Of a stretch of DNA of 23,568 nt, positions 6,764 through 15,193 are shown piece by piece; position 1 is the stretch's first letter; each line of letters begins with the position of its first letter. The position numbers and the translations under genes were made by a program. Below the pieces are notes generated by a model. The model did no database searches and was not told the DNA's origin. It worked only from the letters and a program-made list of their open reading frames with translations. Location of the stretch: positions 1 through 23,568 of the forward strand of contig CATYEN010000036.1 in the NCBI GenBank assembly GCA_958405565.1. The letters run 5' to 3'. Source of the stretch: an uncultured Collinsella sp. (GTDB taxonomy: Bacteria; Actinomycetota; Coriobacteriia; Coriobacteriales; Coriobacteriaceae).

Positions 6764-7591
6764 TTAAATCAACCCAAAATGGCGCATCGCTGTGACGGTG
6801 CCATCGTGTGCGACATCGTCGGTCACGTAGTCGGCGACTGCCTTGACCTCGGGCATGGCGTTGCCCATGGCTACAGCCGTCTCGACGGCGGCGAGCATAC
6901 CCAGATCGTTGCCGGAATCGCCAAAGCCAAAGGTGCGCGCGTTGCCGGTGCGACCCAGGTATTCCAGCGCTCGCGCCACGCCCACGCCCTTGTCGATGCC
7001 CTTGGGGCTCAGCTCGCGATTCTGACCACCGGTGTTGCACAGCTCAAACTCGCGCTCGATAAAGCCGTCATCGTTGGCTACGCGAGCCAGGTCGTACGCG
7101 TTAATGCACACCTTGCCTACGCGCAAGCGGCCATCGATGCGCATCTGATCGGTGCCATGCACCACGCCGGCGCCTAGCAGAAATGACTGTTCGACACCAA
7201 CTGGCTCAAGTGAATAGGTGGCACCGTTCGTCTCGAACAATGCCTCGCCGCCCGCCACAGTAATGCGACGCGCGAGCTCCTCAACAATGTCCTCGTCAAT
7301 GCAGTCCTCGTGTGCCACGCGGCCCTCGACCTCGAGCGTGGCCCCCGCCATGGCAACGATACCCGCCGGGTTCAGCGCGCGCAGGCCATCGGCAATCAGC
7401 CACAAGGGGCGACCCGTGCAGATAAATGCCTGGTGACCCGCATTGCGCAGGCGACCAAATGCATCGACAACGGCCTTCGACGGATGGATTGCATTGAAGT
7501 CCTTATCGGTCATATCGTCGGGATCGAACGACGTCAGCGTGCCGTCCACGTCAAAAAAGAGCACAGCGGGTTCGGGACACGCATCAATCAT
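6764..7591 (-). CDS. Cof-type HAD-IIB family hydrolase
   Basis: A 275-aa cytoplasmic phosphatase of the haloacid dehalogenase superfamily. Motif I is FFDVDGTLT with nucleophile D14 and acid/base D16. Motif II is FICTGRP. Motif III is the lysine of LSPKGIDKGVGVARALEYLG. Motif IV is FGFGDSGNDLGMLAAVETAVAMGNA. The large cap between motifs II and III is the type IIB (Cof) form, usually active on sugar phosphates or related small phosphoesters. The start at 7591 has AAGGA 6 bases upstream; the in-frame methionine at 7627 has none. It converges on the DeoR-family gene, so a link to the sugar locus is possible, but it is a separate transcription unit and its substrate is unknown. Confidence 0.9.
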   Translation of the reverse strand: MIDACPEPAVLFFDVDGTLTSFDPDDMTDKDFNAIHPSKAVVDAFGRLRNAGHQAFICTGRPLWLIADGLRALNPAGIVAMAGATLEVEGRVAHEDCIDEDIVEELARRITVAGGEALFETNGATYSLEPVGVEQSFLLGAGVVHGTDQMRIDGRLRVGKVCINAYDLARVANDDGFIEREFELCNTGGQNRELSPKGIDKGVGVARALEYLGRTGNARTFGFGDSGNDLGMLAAVETAVAMGNAMPEVKAVADYVTDDVAHDGTVTAMRHFGLI

Positions 7592-7633
7592 ATGGGTTCC
7601 TTTCGAGGATAAGGGCAAACGAAGCATCCATCA

Positions 7634-7639
7634 TATAAT
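7634..7639 (+). promoter_or_regulatory. -10 promoter element of the rlmKL gene
   Basis: A perfect TATAAT lies 27 bp before the rlmKL start codon. The matching -35 position (about 7611-7616, aagggc) is a poor match. The leader would be only about 20 nt and ends in an AGAGAGG ribosome binding site 6 bases from the ATG. Confidence 0.55.
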
Positions 7640-7666
7640 GGAGCGACGCAACCAGAGAGGTCACCC

Positions 7667-10234
7667 ATGGAATTTTACGCAAGCTGCCCCGAGGGCTTTG
7701 AGTCCGCACTCGCCGATGAGCTTAAACGCCTCGGGCTTTCGCATGTCCGCCGCCTGAAGGGCCGCGCTACATTTGAGGGCGAGCTCGAAGAAGGCTACCG
7801 CGCCTGCCTGTGGTCGCGCCTGGCCAGCCGCGTGTTTGTGGTGCTCGGGCGCTTTGGGGCACAGGATGCCGATGAGTTGTACGACAGCGTTTACGACATC
7901 GCCTGGGAGAACATCGTCCGCCCCGGCGCCACCATCGCCATTACCGCCCGCGGCGTGACCGAGCAGCTGCGCAACACGCGCTTCTCGGCCCTGCGTGCCA
8001 AAGACGCGCTGTGCGACCGCCTGGCCGAGACCACGGGACGTCGCGCCGATGTCGATGCCGCCGACCCCGATGTTCACCTACTGCTTTCGCTGCGCCAGCG
8101 CCGCGCGAGCATAAGCCTAGACCTTTCGGGCGACCCGCTGTTCAAACGCCTGCCGCCCGCTGCGACTCGTGCCGGCGAGGGCGCACACGTGTTGCGCCCC
8201 GACTACGCCGCCCTGGTGCTGGCGCAGGTCGGCTGGACCGCACTATGCGAGCGCGAGCTGACGGCCGACGATTACGAGAACGAAGCCCTTCCCACGCTGA
8301 TCGATGCCTCGTGCGCCGGCGGCGGCCTGCTGCTGGAGGCCGTGAACATTCTGACCGACCGCGCCCCGGGCGTCGCACGCGAGCGCTGGGGCTTTGAGGG
8401 CTGGCTGCTGCACGATGCCGCCCTGTGGGAGCAGCTGCTTGCCGAGGCGCGCGGGCGCGAGGCGGCAGCGCGCGAGCGCCAGGCGCGCATCGTGGCCGTG
8501 GATGTTGACCCCGCCGCCCGCAAGACCGCTGAGCGCATGGTTAAATGTGCCGGCTACAAGCGCTTTGTCGATTTTTGCGCCGCCAAGTCCGCCACCGTAC
8601 TGGACCACGCGGGCGCTGTCGCCGGCGCCGCCGTGGTCGCGGATACGAACGAGACACCGCTTTCGCTCATGCATGACACCATGACGCTCATCGGCGAGTT
8701 GCGCCGCGCGCCCGAGCTTGCCGCGGCGCCGGTCGCCGCGCTCACCCGCGACGGATTGCTGGCCCGCGCGCTCCACACCGAGCCCGAGCGCTCGATCGCC
8801 GTCATGCCCAACAACGAAGAGGCGACCGTCGAAGTCTGGCCTTCGCTCGACCACGCCGCCGCAGCGTTTGAGGCTGCGACCAGTGCGGATGCCGAGGCCG
8901 AGGCTGCGGATGCCAACGAAGTCAACGATGAAGCCGCCGCTTCCGCCATGCCCGAACCTACCGCCACGCTCGACCTGGGCGACGGCAAGCCGCTGCCCGT
9001 GCTCATCCCCGAGTCCGAGCAATTCGCCAACCGCCTGCGCAAGAATGCCCGTCTGCGCCGCAAGTGGGCCAAGCGCGAGGGCGTGAGCTGCTACCGCGTC
9101 TACGATGCCGACCTGCCCGACTACTCCGCCGCCATTGATCTGTACGAGGGCTGCCCGCAGACCCCGGGCCGCTGGCTCGTCATTGCCGAATACGCCGCAC
9201 CCAAGACCATCGACCCCGCGCTGGCTCAGGCCCGCATGCTCGACATCCTGGCCATCGCGCCGCGCATCCTGGATGTCCCCGCCGAGCACGTGCACGCCAA
9301 GGCCCGCATGCGCTCGCGAGGCGGCTCGCAGTACGGCAAGGAGGGCGCCGGCAAGGGAGGCTCGGGCGAGCGCGCCAACATCGCACGCCGCCGCCTGCCG
9401 CTCATCGAAGAGGGCGGCCTTACCTTTGCCGTCAACTTTGACGACTACCTGGACGTCGGCATCTTCCTGGACCACCGCGTCACCCGCAATCTGGTGCGCG
9501 AGCACGCCAAGCAGGCGCGCCGCTTCCTCAACCTGTTCGCCTACACCGGCACCGCCACCTGCTACGCGGCCGATGGCGGCGTCGAGGAAACCGTGACGGT
9601 CGACCTCTCGAACACCTACCTGGACTGGGCCGAGCGCAACATGCGCCAGAACGGCTTTGTGGGCCCGCAGCATCATTTTGTGCGCGACGACGTGCTCGCC
9701 TGGATTCGCGACCAGCGCCAGACGCGCAACCGCTGGGACCTGATCTTTGTCGACCCGCCCACGTTCTCGAACTCGTCCAAGATGGGCCGCCGCACCTGGG
9801 ATGTCCAGCGCGACCATGTTGAGCTGTTGGCCGGCGTGTCGCGCCTGCTCACGCAGGGCGGACATGCCATCTTTAGCTGCAACCTGCGCGGCTTCCGTCC
9901 CGAGACGCGCAAGCTCGCGCGCGCGGGCGTGGTGCTGCAGGACATTACGGCGCAGACCATTCCCGAGGACTTCGCACGCAACCAAAAGGTGCACCACTGC
10001 TATATCGTGCGTCGCCTGCCCATCGAGGACGCCATGGCCGAAGTCGGCTTTAGCGCCGAGGAAATTGCCGAGCGCGTCGAGGAACTGCGCAACCCCGAGG
10101 CCCGCAAGCCTCGTGCAACGGCGCCCGCGCACGCGCAGGCCGGCGACCGAGGGCCACACGGCAACGGCAAACCCTCCCCCGCCGGCAAGCCCAAAAAGAA
10201 GAAGTTCTACGCCAGCAAGCCCAAGGGCAAATAA
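7667..10234 (+). CDS. rlmL: Bifunctional 23S rRNA methyltransferase RlmKL-like, with degenerate RlmL half
   Basis: An 855-aa cytoplasmic fusion. E. coli RlmKL (702 aa) makes m2G2445 with its N-terminal half and m7G2069 with its C-terminal half. Seen in order: an N-terminal ferredoxin-like/THUMP region (CLWSRLASRVFVVLG, LRNTRFSALRAKDALCD, ASISLDLSGD); the RlmL domain (TDRAPGVARERWGFEGW); an acidic, alanine-rich linker of about 80 residues around 385-440; and the RlmK domain with FANRLRKNARL, YRVYDADLPDY, DYLDVGIFLDHR, FAYTGTAT (624-631) and DPPTFSNS (696-703). RlmK looks intact. In the RlmL half the SAM-binding loop DPMCGSGT is DASCAGGG (213-220), and the catalytic NPPY position reads DTNETP (326-331). 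That half is therefore probably inactive or altered. The C-terminus adds a basic tail (KPKKKKFYASKPKGK). The start is set by homology and AGAGAGG. Confidence 0.88.
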   Translation: MEFYASCPEGFESALADELKRLGLSHVRRLKGRATFEGELEEGYRACLWSRLASRVFVVLGRFGAQDADELYDSVYDIAWENIVRPGATIAITARGVTEQLRNTRFSALRAKDALCDRLAETTGRRADVDAADPDVHLLLSLRQRRASISLDLSGDPLFKRLPPAATRAGEGAHVLRPDYAALVLAQVGWTALCERELTADDYENEALPTLIDASCAGGGLLLEAVNILTDRAPGVARERWGFEGWLLHDAALWEQLLAEARGREAAARERQARIVAVDVDPAARKTAERMVKCAGYKRFVDFCAAKSATVLDHAGAVAGAAVVADTNETPLSLMHDTMTLIGELRRAPELAAAPVAALTRDGLLARALHTEPERSIAVMPNNEEATVEVWPSLDHAAAAFEAATSADAEAEAADANEVNDEAAASAMPEPTATLDLGDGKPLPVLIPESEQFANRLRKNARLRRKWAKREGVSCYRVYDADLPDYSAAIDLYEGCPQTPGRWLVIAEYAAPKTIDPALAQARMLDILAIAPRILDVPAEHVHAKARMRSRGGSQYGKEGAGKGGSGERANIARRRLPLIEEGGLTFAVNFDDYLDVGIFLDHRVTRNLVREHAKQARRFLNLFAYTGTATCYAADGGVEETVTVDLSNTYLDWAERNMRQNGFVGPQHHFVRDDVLAWIRDQRQTRNRWDLIFVDPPTFSNSSKMGRRTWDVQRDHVELLAGVSRLLTQGGHAIFSCNLRGFRPETRKLARAGVVLQDITAQTIPEDFARNQKVHHCYIVRRLPIEDAMAEVGFSAEEIAERVEELRNPEARKPRATAPAHAQAGDRGPHGNGKPSPAGKPKKKKFYASKPKGK

Positions 10235-10237
10235 CAA

Positions 10238-10304
10238 AGTTGCGGTGGAATACGGACTGTTTTGCCTGGAATTAGGCAGATTTAGACCGTATTTCACCGC
10301 AACT
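10238..10304. repeat. 67-bp palindrome between convergent rlmKL and kdpE-like genes
   Basis: The 18-bp arm at 10238-10255 (agttgcggtggaatacgg) pairs with 10287-10304 with a single mismatch. The loop holds a second small stem, tgcct/aggca. It starts 3 bp after the rlmKL stop and ends 24 bp before the kdpE-like stop, so it could end transcription from both sides. There is no T run, and its size fits a dispersed palindromic repeat. Confidence 0.6.
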
Positions 10305-10328
10305 CATATTGGGATGGTGGTTGGCGAT

Positions 10329-11042
10329 CTAGCCTTGGGTGACTAGGCGGTAGCCAATGCCTACGTGCGTTTGGATATAGCGCGGATGCGCGGGGTCGGA
10401 CTCGATCTTCTTGCGCAGCGTGCCCATAAAGACGCGCAGGCTCGCCAGATCGCTCTTGGTCGCCGTGCCCCAAATCTCGTGCAGGATAAACTGGTGCGTC
10501 AGCACCTTGTCGGCGTTGTGCGCCAGCAAGCAGAGCAACTTGTACTCGATCGGCGTCAGGTGCAGCTCCTCGCCATCCATCGTGGCGATGCCGGCATCAA
10601 AATCGATATGCAGCTCACCGGTATCGAACGAGCCCTCGGAGGCAACGCCGCCCGTCTGTGCATACGAAAGACGCCTGAGCGTCGTGCGAATGCGCGCTAG
10701 CAGCTCCTCGACCGAAAACGGCTTGGTCAGGTAGTCGTCGGCACCGGCATCGAGCGCCCGGATCTTGTCCGCGTCCTCGCTGCGCGCCGAGACCACAATG
10801 ATCGGCATGCCCGACCATGTGCGCACCGACTCCACCACCTTGACGCCGTCCATATCGGGCAGGCCCAGATCGAGCAGCACGATGCTCGGCGTCTGCGACG
10901 AGGCGGCGGCGATAGCGGCATGGGCGGTCTCCACGGCCATATGGCGCAAGCCGTGCGCCTCGAGCGCGGCAACGATAAGGTTGCGAACGGCGGGATCGTC
11001 CTCAACGACCAAGATGAGTGGTTTTGCGGCAGAGTTCGGCAC
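10329..11042 (-). CDS. kdpE: KdpE-like OmpR-family response regulator
   Basis: A 237-aa cytoplasmic DNA-binding response regulator. The receiver domain has the acidic pocket VVEDD (E14-D16), phosphoacceptor D58 in LLDLGLPDMDG, and K in DDYLTKPFSVEELLARI. The C-terminal winged helix reads LTPIEYKLLCLLAHNADKVL and RVFMGTLRKKIESDPAHPRY, ending with VGIGYRLV, which is close to KdpE. The start chosen is GTG at 11042: AAGGAG lies 7 bases upstream, and it begins 4 bp after the kdpD-like stop, so the two are translationally linked. A longer frame beginning with TTG at 11087 would overlap the kinase gene and has no better support. Its target is probably the nearby kup operon, because no kdpFABC is in the window. 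Confidence 0.9.
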   Translation of the reverse strand: MPNSAAKPLILVVEDDPAVRNLIVAALEAHGLRHMAVETAHAAIAAASSQTPSIVLLDLGLPDMDGVKVVESVRTWSGMPIIVVSARSEDADKIRALDAGADDYLTKPFSVEELLARIRTTLRRLSYAQTGGVASEGSFDTGELHIDFDAGIATMDGEELHLTPIEYKLLCLLAHNADKVLTHQFILHEIWGTATKSDLASLRVFMGTLRKKIESDPAHPRYIQTHVGIGYRLVTQG

Positions 11043-11046
11043 AGCG

Positions 11047-12672
11047 CTACTCCTTATCAAACGAAACGTCGGCGGCGGGAAGCTCAATCGTAAAGACCGA
11101 ACCGTGAGGGTCCGCCGCGGTAACCTCTATGCTACCGCCATGTGCCAGCGCAATGGAGCGGCAGAGCGAAAGCCCCAAGCCCACACTGCGGCAGCTGTCG
11201 GCCAGGCCATGGTTGGCGGTGTAGAACGACTCAAAGATTCGCTCGCGGTCCTCGGGCGCAATGCCCGGGCCATCATCAGCAACCGAGCACGCCACGCATC
11301 CATCATGGACGCCAATCGAGATTACGATATGCGAGCCCGCAGGCGTATAGGCGATGGCGTTGTTCACCAGATTGACCACCAGCTGCACCATCAGGCGCGC
11401 GTCGACGTTGACGAGCGCCGGCTCATCGCACGCCACTACCTTAAGGTCATGCTCGCGCACAGCCGGATTTACGTGACGCAGCGCCTCCTCGACGATATCG
11501 TCCATGAGCTCGAGCGTGGTCGACAGGTGCATGCCGCCGCCCTCGAGCTTGGTGATGGCGAGCAGATTCTCGACGGTGGCGTTGAGCCATTGCGCGTCCG
11601 AGCGAATGGATAGGAGCATGCCGCGGCGTGTCTGGTCGTCGAGCACGGCCGTGCCGGTCGAGCCCTGGTCGAGCAGCACATCGGCATTACCCGAAATACT
11701 GGTAAGCGGCGTGCGCAGGTCGTGCGAGATGGAGCGCAGCAAGTTGGCACGCAGCTGTTCGTTTTTGGCGAGCACCGCCGCTTCCTCGCGAGCCTCCATG
11801 GCGCGGGCGCGATCGAGCGCCAGTTCGCCTTCGCTCACGATGGCATCGGCAAGCGTCCGCTCCTCGGGCGTCAGCGCATCGGGCTCGGCGACAATGGCGA
11901 ACACCCCCACCACCGAGGCGGGATCGCCCGCGCGCACCATGGTGTCACCCGAGCGCACGGTCAGGTATATGCCGTAGAACGCCGAGGCGCCATAGGTGGC
12001 ATCGAGCGGCGTTCCCACATAGGCGGACGCCGAGAGCCGCGGCGGCATCTGCGGCGCCAGCTGGTGTACCGGCGCGGCATCGCCCACGGCCGTGTACGTC
12101 GTGCGCGGCAGCAGGTCATCGTTATCGGCATCGGCGCTATACCACACGACCGGACAGTCCGAAAGACGCGCCAGCTGCGTTGCCATAGCGTGCACAATCT
12201 GTTGCTGATCGCCACACCGCTGCAGCATACGGTTGGTCTCGAGCACCATCTGCGTGCGACGGTCGCTGGCGGCAGCCTGCGCCAAGGCGCGGCGCAGGGC
12301 CAGCGCGATCGAGCTCGATACGAGCGAGACCGCAAACATGATAAAGAACATGCCGGGATAGACGCGGTCGATAAACGACAGCGCGTAGCGCGGGTCGACA
12401 AACAAGAAGTTGTAGAGCGCCACGGCGGCAGCCGAGCTCAGCAGGCAATACAGGCGGCTCCAGGTAAAGAAAGCGCACAGCTGCACGGCGAACACATAGA
12501 CGATCATGATGCTCGGCGCAAGACCCGGATGGTCGAGCAGCGCACCCGCAATCGTCGCCGCGACCAGCAGCCCCACCGATACGCAGGCGTCATACAGAGG
12601 GCCGCGGCGCGTCAGCGTTGTGCGCCGCCACCAAAAGTTCTCGGCAATATCGCCGTCCGCATGGACGTCCAT
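11047..12672 (-). CDS. kdpD: Short KdpD-like sensor histidine kinase
   Basis: A 541-aa membrane kinase. Residues about 28-130 contain four hydrophobic segments of the DUF4118/KdpD transmembrane module (TIAGALLDHPGLAPSIMIVY, LYNFLFVDPRYALSF). Residues about 150-290 form a GAF-like region. The H-box is SISHDLRTPLTSISGNADVL with H317. The ATP-binding part has NLVNNAIAYTP, DDGPGIAPEDRERIFESF and GLGLSLCRSIALAHGG. E. coli KdpD is 894 aa; the N-terminal KdpD/USP sensor domain of about 370 residues is absent here. The start at 12672 sits just before DVHADGD, with a GGGG-rich but unusual ribosome binding site. The gene is followed by kdpE with 4 bp between. What signal it senses is open. Confidence 0.9.
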   Translation of the reverse strand: MDVHADGDIAENFWWRRTTLTRRGPLYDACVSVGLLVAATIAGALLDHPGLAPSIMIVYVFAVQLCAFFTWSRLYCLLSSAAAVALYNFLFVDPRYALSFIDRVYPGMFFIMFAVSLVSSSIALALRRALAQAAASDRRTQMVLETNRMLQRCGDQQQIVHAMATQLARLSDCPVVWYSADADNDDLLPRTTYTAVGDAAPVHQLAPQMPPRLSASAYVGTPLDATYGASAFYGIYLTVRSGDTMVRAGDPASVVGVFAIVAEPDALTPEERTLADAIVSEGELALDRARAMEAREEAAVLAKNEQLRANLLRSISHDLRTPLTSISGNADVLLDQGSTGTAVLDDQTRRGMLLSIRSDAQWLNATVENLLAITKLEGGGMHLSTTLELMDDIVEEALRHVNPAVREHDLKVVACDEPALVNVDARLMVQLVVNLVNNAIAYTPAGSHIVISIGVHDGCVACSVADDGPGIAPEDRERIFESFYTANHGLADSCRSVGLGLSLCRSIALAHGGSIEVTAADPHGSVFTIELPAADVSFDKE

Positions 12673-12699
12673 CAGCGCCCCGCCCCTCTCTCAAAAACA

Positions 12700-12738
12700 A
12701 AACCACCACAAAGGGGACAGGCACCTTTGTGGTGGTTT
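12700..12738. repeat. REP-like palindrome upstream of the kdpD-like gene
   Basis: aaaccaccacaaagg (12700-12714) pairs perfectly with 12724-12738 around ggacaggca. A third partial copy of the right arm, ccccttgtggtggtt, follows at 12739-12752. It has the same aaagg-ggac core as the palindrome at 15194-15224 and lies in the 113-bp gap between the small membrane protein gene and the kdpD-like gene. It may be a dispersed REP-type repeat, and it could also lower read-through into kdpD. Confidence 0.65.
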
Positions 12739-12785
12739 CCCCTTGTGGTGGTTCTAAGTGTAAAGCCTTCTACGACCGACAGTCG

Positions 12786-12980
12786 TTAGACAAACAGCAC
12801 GTGCGCGAGCAGTGCGCACACGCACGCCGCGACAAACACCAGCGCCACGACCGAAATCACGCGATCGGCCATGTCCATGTTGGCCCGATTCGTAAAGAAC
12901 CGATCTTCGGCGGCGTCGGCGCGTGCCTCATGCACCATCTCGGCAACCACCTCGCGGCCATCAAGCATCTTTGCATCCAT
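12786..12980 (-). CDS. Small single-pass membrane protein in the potassium operon
   Basis: A protein of 64 aa, or 74 aa if the upstream ATG at 13010 is used. The ATG at 12980 was preferred because GGGGAGG lies 5 bases upstream. The N-terminal part is charged and helical (MLDGREVVAEMVHEARADAA). The C-terminal 22-24 residues form one hydrophobic segment (VISVVALVFVAACVCALLAH), so the charged part probably lies in the cytoplasm. It matches no family I recognise. It sits 61 bp after kup and 113 bp before the kdpD-like gene on the same strand, which suggests an accessory subunit or modulator of Kup or the kinase. That role is inference only. Confidence 0.6.
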   Translation of the reverse strand: MDAKMLDGREVVAEMVHEARADAAEDRFFTNRANMDMADRVISVVALVFVAACVCALLAHVLFV

Positions 12981-13041
12981 GTTTGCCTCCCCGGCCTCAA
13001 TCTTGTCCATCGAAAACCAACTCCATGCAACCCGTCGGCGC

Positions 13042-15069
13042 CTACGGGCGCTCGTTAGGAGCCAGGCGCTGCATCTTGCTCACGGCCTTAAACTTGGTGA
13101 ACAGCGGCACATACTCAAAGCTCACGTTGGAATTCTCCAGGCCGTACCAGCGCGCGGGCGTGCCGGCGGCGCGGCGGATGATGTACTTGAGCGTAATGGC
13201 CGTACGCTCGCTCGGCTCCACGTCGCTTTCGGGCGCCAGCAGCTTGCGGATCATGACGAACTTGAACGTGCCAATGTTGCCCGGATCCTTATAGACCGAG
13301 TAGTCATGCGTCTGCGACGGCAGCTCGCCAGTGGCAGCCAGGTCCTGAACGACCTGACGCAGGTAGGCATTGACGCGCTGGTTGATCTTGTAGCCCAGGT
13401 ACAGATGCACGCGGAACACGTAGTCGGTGCCGAACGTCTCGACCGAATAGGCAAAGGTATGCGGCTCGTCCATGGTCTCGACATTAACGAACCACCAGGC
13501 GCGAGCACGCTTGGGATGCTTGTCCAAGATCGAGTAGACAATGTCGCGGTCGATGTAGTCGGTATGGGTGTCCTTGGTCAGGTACACGATGTTGTCGCTC
13601 ATGCGCTCGTAACGGTCGTCGTCGCGCAGGCGCTTGAGCTGTGGCAGATAGCTGCGCAGCGGCAGCAGCGTAAACTGACGCTGCTCGACCGCCGTGCCGT
13701 TGTACCAGCACACCATAATGCCCATGATGAGTGCAGCCATGAGGATAGTGAAGTAGCCGCCGTGGAAGAACTTGGTGAGCGAGCTCACGAAGAAGAAGCC
13801 TTCGAGCAAAAGGAAGAAGGCCGCGAAGATCCACGGAGCAACCTTGAGCTTGCGCTCCTCGTGCAGGTAGAAGAAGAGCAGCAGCGTGGTGCACATCATA
13901 GTCAGCGTAATGGCAAGGCCGTAGGCGGCTTCCATATGCGCCGAGTTCTGGAACAGCAGCACCACGATGACGCAGCCCACGAGCATGACGTTGTTGACCA
14001 TGGGGATGTAGAGCTGGCCCTTGGTCTCGGCAGGGTAGAAGACCTGCATGTGCGGCATGAGGTCCAGACGGCTGGCCTCGGACACCAGCGAAAACGCGCC
14101 GGTAATGAGCGCCTGCGAGGCAATGATGGCCGCGACGGTGGAAAGGCCGACGGCAAACGGGCGCAGGCCCGGGGCGAGCATCTGGTAGAACGGGTTAAGG
14201 TCGGCAATGCCCATGAGCTCGGGGTTGGCAGCGTTGTTGATAAGCCAAGCGCCCTGGCCCATATAGGAAAGCAGCAGGCAGCACTTAACGAACGGCCAGG
14301 TAGCGTAGATGTTGCCGCGGCCGACGTGGCCCATGTCGGAGTAGAGCGCCTCGGCACCGGTGGTGGCGAGGAAGCAGCTGCCCAGAATCATGATGCCCGC
14401 ATGGTTGTTGGGGCTCAGCAAAAAGGCGATGCCGCGCACCGGGTTGAGGCACAGCAGCACGGCGGGGTGCTGGAAAACAAAATACAGACCCGTGCCGCCC
14501 AGGAACAGGAACCACAGCGTCATGATGGGACCAAAGGCATGACCGATCTTGGCCGTGCCGATGCGCTGAACCAAGAAGAGCACGATGATAATGGCGAGCG
14601 TAATGGCGACGACGCGGCCCTGGTCATCGCCCAGCACGGTATGGACCGCCGGGATGGTGCGCAGGCCCTCGATGGCTGTGGTAACGGTAACGGCCGGCGT
14701 CAGGATGCCGTCGGCGAGCAGCGCGGCGCCACCCAGCATGGCGGGGATGATAAGCCACTTGCCGCAGCGCTTGACCAGGCTGTACAGGGCAAAGATGCCG
14801 CCCTCACCATGGTTATCGGCACGCAGCGAGATCAGCACGTACTTGATGGTCGTCAGCAGCGTGACCGTCCACACGACAAGGGAGAGCGCGCCAAGCACGA
14901 ACTCCTCCGTGACGCTTCCGATGCCGCCGTTGCCGGCAACGAGCGCCTTGGTTACATACATAGGGCTGGTGCCGATATCGCCGTACACCACGCCCAGCGT
15001 GACGAGCATCGCAGAGATGCTCACAGGAATCGCAGCGTGCGAGGCTGCCTCCTTGGCCTTTTGTTCCAT
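13042..15069 (-). CDS. kup: Kup-family potassium uptake permease
   Basis: A 675-aa membrane transporter, slightly longer than E. coli Kup (622 aa). It imports K+ by proton symport in the family. Seen: the N-terminal signature LGVVYGDIGTSPMYV; FALYSLVKRCGKWLIIPAM; ADGILTPAVTVTTAIEGL; ATTGAEALYSDMGHVGRGNI; about 12 hydrophobic segments up to residue ~440; and a long cytoplasmic C-terminal domain (MSDNIVYLTKD, FVNVETMDEPHTFAYSVETF). The start at 15069 has GGAGG 10 bases upstream; a frame extending to a TTG at 15087 is less likely. It is the first gene of a probable operon with the small membrane protein and the kdpD/kdpE-like genes. Confidence 0.95.
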   Translation of the reverse strand: MEQKAKEAASHAAIPVSISAMLVTLGVVYGDIGTSPMYVTKALVAGNGGIGSVTEEFVLGALSLVVWTVTLLTTIKYVLISLRADNHGEGGIFALYSLVKRCGKWLIIPAMLGGAALLADGILTPAVTVTTAIEGLRTIPAVHTVLGDDQGRVVAITLAIIIVLFLVQRIGTAKIGHAFGPIMTLWFLFLGGTGLYFVFQHPAVLLCLNPVRGIAFLLSPNNHAGIMILGSCFLATTGAEALYSDMGHVGRGNIYATWPFVKCCLLLSYMGQGAWLINNAANPELMGIADLNPFYQMLAPGLRPFAVGLSTVAAIIASQALITGAFSLVSEASRLDLMPHMQVFYPAETKGQLYIPMVNNVMLVGCVIVVLLFQNSAHMEAAYGLAITLTMMCTTLLLFFYLHEERKLKVAPWIFAAFFLLLEGFFFVSSLTKFFHGGYFTILMAALIMGIMVCWYNGTAVEQRQFTLLPLRSYLPQLKRLRDDDRYERMSDNIVYLTKDTHTDYIDRDIVYSILDKHPKRARAWWFVNVETMDEPHTFAYSVETFGTDYVFRVHLYLGYKINQRVNAYLRQVVQDLAATGELPSQTHDYSVYKDPGNIGTFKFVMIRKLLAPESDVEPSERTAITLKYIIRRAAGTPARWYGLENSNVSFEYVPLFTKFKAVSKMQRLAPNERP

Positions 15070-15104
15070 AAGCCGGTTTCCTCCCAACTTTAATGTTCGA
15101 AGGG

Positions 15105-15110
15105 ATTATA
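15105..15110 (-). promoter_or_regulatory. -10 element of the kup promoter
   Basis: On the minus strand TATAAT lies about 35 bp before the kup start. A -35-like ttcaaa is 15 bp further upstream, which is shorter than ideal. The leader would be about 30 nt, too short for a c-di-AMP (ydaO-type) riboswitch. Confidence 0.45.
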
Positions 15111-15193
15111 GGTAATCGGCCCATGTTTGAATGCACTGTTTTCCCAGCTAGATAAAGATTTATACAGTCTTTAGACCACCGCGACGATATGGA

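Noticed and set aside
8243..10297. 684-codon open frame antisense to rlmKL
   Set aside because: The Gly/Ala/Val-rich translation without domains mirrors the rlmKL reading frame, which has clear methyltransferase motifs.
11043..11087. Longer KdpE start at a TTG codon (11087)
   Set aside because: It would overlap the kinase gene by about 40 bp. GTG at 11042 has AAGGAG at good spacing and starts the receiver domain at the normal distance.
12871..15093. 740-codon open frame antisense to kup
   Set aside because: It is a shadow of high G+C codon use in kup, with a low-complexity His/Gln/Arg-rich translation and no known motif. Kup on the other strand is unmistakable.
15070..15193. c-di-AMP (ydaO-type) riboswitch upstream of kup
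   Set aside because: The space between the likely -10 element and the start codon is only about 30 nt, and no matching conserved blocks were seen.
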